From CALKJU01 sp035326425 (GTDB lineage: Bacteria; Pseudomonadota; Alphaproteobacteria; Geminicoccales; Geminicoccaceae): a DNA stretch of 64,000 nt. Shown in pieces: positions 47,487-56,248 of the stretch. Numbering within the stretch: the first letter of the stretch is position 1; every line of letters starts with the position of its first letter. The DNA is taken from contig DAOLFG010000021.1 in assembly GCA_035326425.1 (NCBI GenBank), positions 1 through 64,000 of the forward strand. The letters run 5' to 3'. Below the pieces are notes generated by a model. It worked only from the letters and a program-made list of their open reading frames with translations, ran no database searches and was not told the origin of the DNA. The translations under genes and the position numbers were made by a program.

Positions 47487-50400
47487 AGCCATCGGCGGCG
47501 ACGCGGCGGGCGGCGGGGCCGGGGGCACCATCACGCTGGACAATCGGCAAAGCCCGTGGCCTCCAGCATCACCACCACCGGCGAAGCGGCGGTGGGGTTG
47601 GTGGTGCAATCGATCGGCGGCGGCGGCGGCACGGGCGGCGACGCCACCGGCGCAGGCTTTGCCGACTTCTTCAATCTCGAGATCGGCGGCTCGGGCGCCA
47701 CGGCACCGGCCAATGGCGGCAAGGTGACCATCGACCTCGACGAGCTGTCGATCACCACGAGCCAGGCACGGAGTGCTGGCATGCTCGTCCAGTCGATCGG
47801 CGGCGGCGGCGGCGGCGGCGGCAGCGGTGGCGCTGCGACCGGCCTCGACGCCGATCTGGGGCTGGCCGTCGGCGTCAGCGTCGGCGGCTCGGGCGGTGCG
47901 GGCGGCAGCGGCGGAGCGGTCACCATCGATCTGTCCGGCACGCACATCACCTCCGGCAAGGCCCTGCCGAACGGCAACGAGGGCAACCAGCCGACCGATA
48001 CGTTCGGCGTGGTGGTGCACTCGGTCGGCGGCGGCGGCAATGGCGGCTCGGCCACGGCCGACGATCTGGCTGTTCTCGCTCCGACCTTCGAGGACGTCAG
48101 CCTTGCCGTCAGCGTGGCCGTGGCGGTGGGCGGTGCTTCGGGTGCGGCCGGAGACGGTGGTGCGGTCGCCTTCACGCTCGACGGCGGCTCCTCGGTCAGC
48201 ACCGTGGGGCAGGGCTCGCATGGTGTGGTGCTGCAGTCGGTCGGTGGCGGCGGCGGCACGTCGCAAGGCTCGACCCTGATCCTCGGCGGCTCCGCCAAGG
48301 ACTATTCGGCCAGCGTCAATATCGGCGTCGGACGAACCGGCGGCAGCGGCGGCGTCGGCAACACCGTCACGATCTCCAGCGTCGGCGGGATCACCACCAG
48401 CGGCGGTGACGCCGATGGCATCCTGGTGCAGCCGATCGGCGGCGGCGGTGGCCTCGGCGGCTCGATCGGCAATGACGGCTCGGCGGACCACCAGCTGGCC
48501 AACGCGCTGTCGCTCATCGTCGACAAGCTCACCACCTACAAGTTCGGCGTCAGCGTCGGTGGCCAGGGCGGCACCGGGGGTACCGGCGGCGAGGTCGACC
48601 TCACCAGCTCCAGCACGATCAAGACCTCGGGCGACTGGGCCGACGGTATCGTCGCCCAATCGATCGGCGGTGGTGGAGGTGTCGGCGGTACCTCCGTGGC
48701 CAGCGGCAGCGAGGCCAAGGCCGACACCGAGGTCGGCGTGGGCGGCGGCGGAGGTGGCGGCGGCAATGGCGGCAAAGTCACCACGACGGCAAGCGGCACG
48801 ATCACGACCGCGGGCCGCGGCGCCTACGGCATCGTGGCGCAATCGATCGGTGGTGGTGGTGGCCAGGGTGGCGACGGCTCGGATTCCTCGACCATGGTCA
48901 TGAAGATAGGTGGTGGCGCCGGCATCGGCGGCTCGGGTGGAGCCTCGGGCGATGGCGGAGCGGTCGCGATCGAGACGCCGAACGGCCACGCCGCGGTGGT
49001 CGAGACCGCCGGCGACGACGCAGTGGGAATCGTGGTGCAGTCGATCGGCGCCGGCGGCGGTATCGGAGGCGCCGGCAGCAGCGAGAGCGGCCTCGCCCTC
49101 GACATCGAGGCCACGATTGGCGGCGCAGCAGGAAGCACGGGCGCCGGCGGGACCTCGACGATCGACGGCGAGTTCCAGGTGACCACCGCCGGCGACCGCG
49201 CCTTCGGCATTGTGGCGCAGTCGATCGGCGGCGGCGGCGGCATCGGCGGCGATGCGACGGGCGGTCAGCTCGATTTCACCGTCGGCGGGGCTACGCCCAA
49301 CAACGGCGGCGGTAATGCCGAGACAGTTACGGTCAACGTAAACGCCAGCATTCAGACCGATGGCGATGGAGCTTTCGGCATCCTGGCCCAGTCGATTGCC
49401 GGCGGCGGTGGTATCGGTGGCGACAGTAGCGGCTCGTTTGCGGGTCGGACCGGCAGCCCCGATCAAATTGGCGATGCCAACTCGGTCACCGTCACCCAGG
49501 CGGGCAGCCTGGTCGCGAGCGGTGACGGCTCGATCGGCATCTTCGCACAGAGTGATGGCCCGACAGACATGAGGAATATCGCGGTCACCGTGAACGGCAG
49601 CGTCTCCGGCGGCTCGGGCGATCAGGGCGTCGGCGTGCAGATCGATACCGGGGTGGACAACACGCTGACCGTCGGCAGCGGCGGCAGCATCTCGGCCGCC
49701 TCGGGCGTGGCCGTCCGGTACACGACCAGGCTCGATCCTGGCGCCAACACCTTCACCATCACCAACCACGGTACGATCACCGGCAGCATCGACGACGCCA
49801 CCGGCGCCAACACGCAGCAGGCACGTGTCGCGGCGGCGGCCACCGAGGCTGGCTCGACGATCACCCTCGACAACCGCGGCACCGTCGCTGGCGCCCGCAG
49901 CCTCGATGCCGATGTGCGCAACAGCGGCACGATCGAGGTCGGCGATAGCGGCACCGTCGACAGCACGGAGATCGCCGGCAATCTCGAACAGACCTCGGCC
50001 GGCCGGACGGTGGTCGACGTCGACCTCGCCGACAATGCCGCCGACACCCTCGTGGTCGCCGGCGACGCGACACTCGACGGTGCGGTCAGGGTGGCGCCTC
50101 TTACCCTCTTGCCCGGCCGCAGCGCCGATTTCCTCAGCGTCGGCGGGGCACTGCAGGGCGGCCTCGAGGCCGAAGCCTCGCCGATTTTCCGCTATGCGGT
50201 CGAGACGACCGGGAACACCGGCACGATTTCCGTCGCATCGGCGGACTTCCGCATGCCGGCTGCGGGCCGCTCCGACAACGAGCGCGAGGTGGCTCGGCAC
50301 CTGCAGGCCGCGTGGGACGATGGAGACGTCGAGCGCTTCGGGGCTTTCTTCGCGGCGATCGACACGCAGGCCAGGGCAGGCGCCTACGGCGATGCGCTCT

Positions 50401-50630
50401 CCGACCTGTCGCTCGGCGTGGCCGCGGCGCCGGCTACCCGCCGGCAGGCCACCACGCTGGGCTTCGCCGACGGCTTGAGCAGCTGCCCGGTGTTCGAGGA
50501 CGGCACGGCCGTGCTGCGCGAGGACGCCTGCATGTGGGCGCGCGTCGCTGGCAGCCGCGCCGACCAGGATGCCGACGACGGCGCCTCCGGCTTCGACGAG
50601 GACGCGATCAGCTATCAGCTGGGGGCATAG
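47361..50630 (+). pseudogene. Giant autotransporter, passenger fragment
   Basis: From about 47361 to 47545 the passenger continues in the +1 frame (AQNGTLGTVSTAGEFAHGVV), then returns to the original frame near 47545 after the loss of one base and runs to a TAG at 50628-50630. The passenger carries about ten more copies of the QSIGGGGG signature. From about 49700 on, it changes to a linker and autochaperone-like region (TITLDNRGTVAGARSL, LVVAGDATLDGAVRV). The final codons before the barrel end in an amber codon where CAG (Gln) would fit the reading frame. Confidence 0.8.
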
Positions 50631-51357
50631 TGGGAGGTGTCGCCCGACTGGTTCCTGGGCCTCGCCGCCGCCTACCAGCACGACTGGTTCGACAGCGACG
50701 ACGGCCGCTCGAGCAGCGACGGCGACAGCGCCTTCGCCGGGGTTTCCCTCAAGCGGCAGTGGGGTGCGTGGCAGGTGGGCGGCGTGCTGAGCGGCGGCTA
50801 TGGCTGGTACGACACCACCCGCAAGATCAGCATCCCCGGCTTCAGCGGCAAAGCCGACAGCGAGCCCGAGTTGCAGAACGTCGGTCTACGCGTCCGCGCC
50901 GCCTACAACTGGGGCCGGGAGAAGCTCTATGTCCGCCCCCTATGTCGATCTCGACGCCATCTACACACGCCAGCCGAGCTACGACGAATCCGGTGCCGGC
51001 GATCTCAATCTGGACGTGCGCAGCAGCGACCAGTGGAGCCTCGTCGCCACACCGTCGGTCGAGGTCGGCGGCCGGGTCACGGTAGGCGAAACCAACACCC
51101 TCCGCCCCTACGCCCGCGTCGGGCTGGCCCTGTCCAACCAGGACGACTGGACCAGCAAGGCCCGCCTCGCCGCAGCACCCGGCGGCGCCGACGGCTTCGA
51201 GTCGAGCGTGCCGATGGACGAGGTGACGACGAAGGTCGGCGCCGGCCTGCAGCTTGACACCCAGCGCGGCCTGGAGCTGCGGCTACAGTACGACGGCCAG
51301 TTCTCCAGCAACCTGACCAGCCACGGCGGCTCGCTGCGCATCGCGCTGCCGTTCTGA
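50631..51357 (+). pseudogene. Giant autotransporter, C-terminal beta-barrel fragment
   Basis: Immediately after the amber codon the same frame continues with SPDWFLGLAAAYQHDWFDS, GVSLKRQWGAWQVGGVLSGG and LRVRAAYNWG, alternating-hydrophobic strands of an autotransporter barrel. At the C5 run 50936-50940 an extra C shifts the frame; the barrel resumes with YVDLDAIYTRQPSYDES and ends GGSLRIALPF, with the C-terminal Phe required for outer-membrane insertion. The barrel would anchor and export the passenger. Without the three shifts and the amber codon, the protein would be about 2000 residues. Confidence 0.82.
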
Positions 51358-51714
51358 CAGATCTCCGTGAAGAGTCGGGTTGGAAATCGAAGCTGTCGGC
51401 CGACCGGCGATCGGCAGCCGGCCGAGCGGCAACTCGCCGAGCGCGAGGCCAAGCTGCGCGGGATGGAAGTCCCTGTTCCCGCACCGGCACCAGCGCCGAT
51501 GACGGCGTCCGACGACCCGGCCACGGCGATGGCACCGCCGCCTGCGGCTCCAGCGATCCCGCTGTCCTACCCCACGGCAGAAGGCCCGATCCCACGTGTC
51601 CTGGCACTACCCAGCGGCGGCTGCGGTGGCTGAGGCGAGCCGGCCAGCGTCTATCCCTCCGCCCCGGCCGACACAGCGCCCCGCGGCCCGCTTGAGGACG
51701 CTCATACTCGACGC

Positions 51715-51957
51715 GGTGACGGAGACGCTGACCGGTGGCTCCGGGCAGGCCGGCCTGGGCGAGCCTTCGCTCGAAGGCGTGGTGATAGGCGCCGGTGGGC
51801 TCGAAGGCGATCCGAGCGATCACAAAGCCCTCGAGCCAGGCGATCAGGGCGGACCATCCCCTGGCGTCATTGGCGAGCCGGCGCGATACCCCGGCAGGAC
51901 GTCGAGTGTATCTTTGGCGATGTCCACGCCGACCGATTGCGCTACGGTGTCCGGCAT
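51715..51957 (-). pseudogene. IS110-family transposase remnant
   Basis: On the minus strand an ATG at 51955-51957 begins MPDTVAQSVGVDIAKDTLDV, the DEDD-transposase N-terminus of IS110. The frame then shifts and continues RLANDARGWSALIAWLEG, IARIAFEPTGAYHHAFERRL and AQAGLP, after which an internal deletion joins to ATGQR. About 80 residues of a normal 340 remain. No terminal repeats were seen, as expected for IS110. It marks past transposition just downstream of the autotransporter. Confidence 0.75.
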
Positions 51958-52088
51958 CTTTTCCGGGTCCTCTGCTTGTCGTCCGGGCCGTCACGCCCGG
52001 GTATCCGTTCAGACCACCAGGAAAAGAGAGGGGCGGTCACACTCTAGCTCGGCCCGCAACGGCCAGCATTTTCCCGACCCGTCCCCTC

Positions 52089-52123
52089 CCGTCGCCGGTG
52101 AGCTCGCAACTCACCGGCGACGG
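52089..52123. repeat. 14-bp perfect inverted repeat
   Basis: CCGTCGCCGGTGAG at 52089-52102 and its exact complement at 52110-52123, with a seven-base loop. It is followed by CCCATCTTCG, not a U-run. It lies upstream of the HExxH protein gene, so it could be a terminator for upstream transcripts or an mRNA-stabilising stem. Confidence 0.65.
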
Positions 52124-52305
52124 CCCATCTTCGCTCGACGAGCCGAGAACGTCATAAGACAAGCATTTTTCCGGTCGTGTGACCAGGTTCACATACAATC
52201 GTGGAGACAAGCTGTTGAATATCAGCTCGCAAGAGGATGCACTACCATCGATGGTTGGTGATCTTCTTGTGCCTGCCAACGTCAATGCGTGAAGGACCTG
52301 CCGCT

Positions 52306-53088
52306 ATGGACAAGAACGTCTACGCGTTGACTACCAAGGCTGTCTTGGTTTTCTCGACGACTCTGGCAACCGTCCTGCTCGGCACTGCGCCGGGACGGGC
52401 CGGGATGACCGACCAGGCGACCGGGGACCACTGCGTGGGGACCGGCTGCATGGAAGGCGGCGACGACCTGCCGATCCAGACCAACACCAACACCGGACCG
52501 CCGCCCGTCTATCTGCCGTCGAACGTCACCACCGAAGACTGTTCGAGTGCCGATTCCCGACGGATCGGCGCTGCCGTCACCTGGCTGGAGAACAATATCC
52601 CGGCGATCACCGCCAAGATGGCTGAATCCAGCTATCTGATGTCCTGGCCTGGCAACACCCGGGAGAAGTTCGAGGAGAAGCTGGACAAGAAGCTCGAGTT
52701 CCACTGTATCAACCAGAAGGACAAATGCGACCACCTGCTCGGCAAGGTGGTGCCGGTGTTCGCCCAGCAGCGCATCAACCTGTGCTCGACGAACATCAAC
52801 GCCAGCGGCGACGGCGATGCGGTCAAGACCGGCAGCCTCTACGCTCACGTCATCGCCCACGAGATCGGCCATCTGATCCGCATCAACAGCCACACCGGCG
52901 GCTGCGTCAGCCGGTTTACCGACGGCAGCTTCTCGGATGCGCTGGGCTTCGCTGCCGAGTACGCCTTTCGCGGCGAGACCTACGACCCGAAGGCCTACGC
53001 CGGCGGCTGCCCTGGGCTGGACCCCCAGCCGTTCAGCTGGGAGGACAAGCTGAACAACATGGAGAAGCCGATCCAGGCCCAGAAGTAG
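52306..53088 (+). CDS. Secreted protein with HExxH zinc-metallopeptidase motif
   Basis: A 260-residue protein starting at ATG 52306 with AAGGA at 52292-52296. The N-terminus (ALTTKAVLVFSTTLATVLLG) is a signal peptide or anchor. The motif AHVIAHEIGHLIRINSH near residue 185 is a zincin HExxH, with a downstream Asp/His/Glu region that could supply the third zinc ligand (FAAEYAFRGETYD). Several cysteines (HCVGTGC, HCINQKDKC, GGC, GGCPG) suggest disulfides. I do not recognise the family. It could be an inactive relative or a bacteriolytic or processing peptidase. Confidence 0.75.
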   Translation: MDKNVYALTTKAVLVFSTTLATVLLGTAPGRAGMTDQATGDHCVGTGCMEGGDDLPIQTNTNTGPPPVYLPSNVTTEDCSSADSRRIGAAVTWLENNIPAITAKMAESSYLMSWPGNTREKFEEKLDKKLEFHCINQKDKCDHLLGKVVPVFAQQRINLCSTNINASGDGDAVKTGSLYAHVIAHEIGHLIRINSHTGGCVSRFTDGSFSDALGFAAEYAFRGETYDPKAYAGGCPGLDPQPFSWEDKLNNMEKPIQAQK

Positions 53089-53141
53089 ATGTCGTCGCCT
53101 TGGGCCTGCCATCGCCGGTCCCTGCGGCTGGCGCGCTTCGA

Positions 53142-53510
53142 TTATCCGACGATCTTCCAGTAGGAATCCTTCCGCACCACCAGCCCGTCGCGAAAGGTGT
53201 AGAAGTCGCAACCCCTCACCTCGAGGCGACGGCCCTCGGAAGGGGTGCCGGTGAGGGTCCATTTCGAGATGCCGATGTCGCCATCGACGAAGTGATTGGC
53301 ATCGCCGTAGTGGACATCGGGGAGGCCGCGAAAGCGTCCCGCAAGAGCTTCGCGCACGGCAGCCTTGCCTTGCGAGCGGGCTCCCCACGGGTCCGGGCCA
53401 CGCGGCATCTCGAGCACGCAGTCATCGGCAAAGTGGCCCATGACGGCGTCGAGATCGTGGGCGTTGAAGGCGTCGCACAAGGCTTCGAGCTTGCGCCGGA
53501 TGTCGCTCAT
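53142..53510 (-). CDS. NTF2-like (SnoaL-type) protein
   Basis: A 122-residue protein of the NTF2/SnoaL fold: the opening helix RRKLEALCDAFNAHDLDAVMGHFADDC, the strand VHYGDANHFVDGDIGISKWTL and the end GLVVRKDSYWKIVG are diagnostic. These small alpha+beta barrels bind hydrophobic or polyketide-like ligands or act as isomerases; no specific substrate is evident. It stands alone, converging on the HExxH gene 53 bases away. Confidence 0.9.
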   Translation of the reverse strand: MSDIRRKLEALCDAFNAHDLDAVMGHFADDCVLEMPRGPDPWGARSQGKAAVREALAGRFRGLPDVHYGDANHFVDGDIGISKWTLTGTPSEGRRLEVRGCDFYTFRDGLVVRKDSYWKIVG

Positions 53511-53575
53511 GTGTGCCCTCGCGCTATTGCTGGTCCACTGGCCACAAGAGTAGCTCAGAACTTCCGGCGAGCCGA

Positions 53576-54238
53576 TCAGGGATCAAGCATCCGCCGCACC
53601 TGCGCGGCGGCGAAGGGCTGGCCGGCACCGTTGATGTAGCCCAACGCCGCCAGTTCGGCCGCGATCTCGCGCAAGGACCGCTTCTCACCGGTCTTCGGGC
53701 TGCGCCGTGCCAGCCGCTTGGCCTCGCGCACCAGGGCGGGCTGCAGCTCGCCCCAGCCCTTTCGACCCTCGACGCGCCGCCCGACCCGCTCCGACGCCCT
53801 ATCCCTGGCCCCGCGCAGCTTGCCGACCAGCCGAGCCTTCTCGTACTCGGCGAACGCCGCCGCCACCTGCCGCATCATCACCTTGGCCGGATCCTCGGCC
53901 TGGGTCAGGTCCTCGCCGCCGGCGGTGACCACCCGCACGCCGCGCTGGATCATCAAGAGCACGCCCAGCTCGGCGGCGATCACCGAGCGGGCGAAGCGGC
54001 TGGCGTCCTCGACCAGCACCAGGCGCACGCCGTTGCCCTCGATGTGCCCGAGCATGGCGGCGAAGCCAGGCCGGGTCGTTGTACCAGCCGACCAGCTCGA
54101 CGCCGGTCAGGGCGGCATGCCGCTCGATCGCCAGCCGCTGCCGGGTCTCGCTGTCTCGATCGGCGCGACATTGGCGGCCGACGAGGTCCGGACATAGCCC
54201 AAAGCCTCCACCTTCTCCCGGCCGTTTCCCCGTGACAC
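53576..54238 (-). pseudogene. Serine recombinase (resolvase/invertase family), broken
   Basis: The N-terminal start is a GTG at 54236-54238, followed by VEALGYVRTSSAANV, which contains the catalytic-serine segment YVRTSS. A frameshift near 54165 moves the homology to DRDSETRQRLAIERHAALTG, and about a dozen codons are missing near 54070 (the GADPIEGRPG region). From 54055 an intact frame reads LVLVEDASRFARSVIAAELG to the C-terminal recombinase region. The product cannot be made whole. This was probably a site-specific recombinase of a mobile element. Confidence 0.82.
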
Positions 54239-54874
54239 TGTTCGATCTCCTGGGCGTTTCTGGATCTTTTTCTTAGGAAATCGTAACAGCAATGCGCCAC
54301 CTGTCACGCCCTGACCGGGCCTGCGCGGAATACCCGAGAGCGGGCTGCACAACATCCCCGCTGTCGCTATCTTCTCCCGTGGCGTCGGGCTCGGCCCTTT
54401 TGCTGGTGGTAGAGGTCGGGGCTTGCCTCGAGACGCTAAGGACCGCACCAAGACGCGCGCGCCCAGTCCGACGTCCTCTCGCCCCGCGGAAGGAAATGCC
54501 CGGCTTCCACTGGCGCTCGTGCCAGGTCCAGCATCGGCCGGAGTTTGCTAGTAGCGGGGCGAGGCGCCCTTCTCGTAAGGCGTCAGCGGCTGGCGGCACC
54601 CCCCCGGATAGGCCGGGTGTACCCCGCCGACCCCCAAGTTCTGGGTCCCATTGCCCGACGGGTCCCCCGAATGAGCCTCCTCCCCTGGAAATCCGAACGG
54701 CCGACCTGACGATGCTCTGGGACAGCCGGCCCGATAGGTTCGTCCAGGACGACCGGCCGAGGTCCCGTGCCAGTCGATGCGAGGATAAAGGGGAGATGAC
54801 GCACTTCGATCCACCATAGCATTCCAGCACGTCAACCATTTCGCGCGTTCGATGCGATCGGCTATGCAGGTCTC
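54239..54874. other. Gene-free stretch holding repeat copy A
   Basis: No gene is supported here. Long frames on both strands (for example 54292-54819 plus, 54273-54839 minus) are low-information shadows without signals. The 86-base repeat at 54611-54696 is the only structured element seen. Confidence 0.5.
54611..54696 (+). repeat. Imperfect direct repeat, copy A
   Basis: This 86-base stretch matches 59158-59242 at roughly four bases in five, in the same orientation. The best-conserved core is an 18-base identical block GTCCCCCGAATGAGCCTC. Copies A and B bracket the Hen1-Pnkp cassette. It is not part of a recognised IS end. Confidence 0.7.
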
Positions 54875-56248
54875 ATGTTCCTGTCGATTGCCACCACGCA
54901 CCAGCCGGCCTCCGATCTCGGCTACCTGCTCATGAAGCACCCCGATCGGGTGCATGAGTTCGATCTGGCCTTCGGCAAGGCACTTGTGTTCTACCCCGAG
55001 GCCAGCGCGAGGCGTTGCGAGGCGGCGCTCGTGCTCGACATCGATCCTGTCGGGCTCGTGCGTGGCCGCGGTTCGAGCGAGGGCCTGCTCGATCAGTACG
55101 TGAATGACCGGCCCTATGCGGCCTCGTCGCTGCTGTCGGTGGCACTCAACCGGGCGTTCCGCACCGCCATGACCGGGGCTTCGAGAGAGCGGCCGGAACT
55201 GGCGGCAATGGCTATCCCGCTCGAGCTTCGCGTGCTGCCGCTGCCGGCGCGCGGCGGCGATGATTTCGTGCGAGCACTGTTCGAGCCGCTCGGATGGGAT
55301 GTCGGGATCGAGCGCATCCACGGCGCGGGCGGCATGTCGCGCTATGTGGCCCTCAGCCTGTCGGGAAACCATCGGGTCGCCGACGCGCTGTCCCATCTCT
55401 ATGTGCTGATTCCGGTGCTGGACGACGACAAGCACTATTGGGTCGGCGACGACGAGGTCGAGAAGCTCCTGGCGAAAGGTGGCGACTGGCTCGCGGGACA
55501 TCCCGAGAAGGAGATGATCGCCCACCGCTACCTCAAGCACCGGCGCAGCTTGGCGCGGGCGGCGCTGGCGCGCCTGGCACCCGAGGAAGCGGAGGAGTCG
55601 GAGCCCGAGACAGCACCGCGCGACGCCGCCGAGGAGGCTCTGGAGAAGCCGCTCCGGCTCCATACGCAGCGCCTGGACGTCGTTACCGAGGCTCTGGCCG
55701 CGGCCGGAGCGAGGACGGTCGCCGACCTCGGCTGCGGCGAAGGCAAGCTTCTCGCCCGCCTGGTGCGCGACCGGCGCTTTGCATGCCTGATCGGTCTAGA
55801 CGCGTCCGCGCGCTCACTAGAGCATGCGGCTGAGCGGCTGAAGCTCGATCGCGCTGGCGGCCCGAGCGAACGGGTCACGCTGTTGCACGGGGCGCTCACC
55901 TATCGCGACGAGCGCTGGAAGGACGCCGATGCAGTGGCACTCGTAGAGGTCATCGAGCATCTCAATCCCGACCGGCTGCCGGCGCTGGCGCGGGTGGTGT
56001 TCGGCGAGGCCCGCCCGAAGACCGTCGTGGTGACGACGCCGAACGCCGAGCACAACCGGCTGTTTCCCGATCTGCCGCCAGGTAGGTTCCGGCACCCCGA
56101 CCACCGCTTCGAATGGAGCCGCAGCGAATTCGGCACCTGGGTCGCCGGGATCGAGGAGCACTTCGGCTATACTGCGACGATCTCGGGCATCGGCGCACAT
56201 CACGAAGAATTCGGGGCACCCACTCAGATGGCGGTGTTCGTCCGATGA
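54875..56248 (+). CDS. 3'-terminal RNA ribose 2'-O-methyltransferase Hen1
   Basis: Bacterial Hen1 methylates the 2'-OH of the 3'-terminal nucleotide of cleaved RNAs so that repair by Pnkp leaves a protected junction. The 457-residue protein has the Hen1-specific N-terminal half (about residues 1-240: LDQYVNDRPYAASSLLSVAL) and a C-terminal SAM methyltransferase with motif I VADLGCGEGKLLARLV, the metal-binding VEVIEHL and the His pair in FRHPDHRFEW. It overlaps the Pnkp start by four bases (ATGA). Together they form the RNA-repair operon that counters RNA-cleaving toxins. Confidence 0.93.
   Translation: MFLSIATTHQPASDLGYLLMKHPDRVHEFDLAFGKALVFYPEASARRCEAALVLDIDPVGLVRGRGSSEGLLDQYVNDRPYAASSLLSVALNRAFRTAMTGASRERPELAAMAIPLELRVLPLPARGGDDFVRALFEPLGWDVGIERIHGAGGMSRYVALSLSGNHRVADALSHLYVLIPVLDDDKHYWVGDDEVEKLLAKGGDWLAGHPEKEMIAHRYLKHRRSLARAALARLAPEEAEESEPETAPRDAAEEALEKPLRLHTQRLDVVTEALAAAGARTVADLGCGEGKLLARLVRDRRFACLIGLDASARSLEHAAERLKLDRAGGPSERVTLLHGALTYRDERWKDADAVALVEVIEHLNPDRLPALARVVFGEARPKTVVVTTPNAEHNRLFPDLPPGRFRHPDHRFEWSRSEFGTWVAGIEEHFGYTATISGIGAHHEEFGAPTQMAVFVR

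Larger units (their letters stand above)
51358..52305. other. Stretch with IS110 remnant and a hairpin but no intact gene
   Basis: Apart from the IS110 remnant (51715-51957) and the hairpin at 52089-52123, nothing could be assigned. A frame at 51367-51633 (88 codons, Pro/Ala-rich with AEREAKLRG) is open but has no start signal or family. The last 100 bases before 52306 are AT-richer (ATTTTTCC, TTGAATATCAG) and may hold the promoter of the next gene. Confidence 0.5.

Noticed and set aside
47016..50681. A 1221-codon minus-strand frame opposite the autotransporter
   Set aside because: It mirrors the glycine-rich repeats (giving Ala/Asp/Arg repeats), has no signal or family, and the plus strand carries signal peptide, repeats and barrel.
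51367..51633. An 88-codon Pro/Ala-rich frame after the autotransporter
   Set aside because: No start signal, no homology recognised; could be debris of an unknown gene but cannot be supported.
54273..54839. A 188-codon minus-strand frame upstream of hen1
   Set aside because: It includes the repeat copy and low-complexity Arg/Gly text; no start signal or conserved domain.
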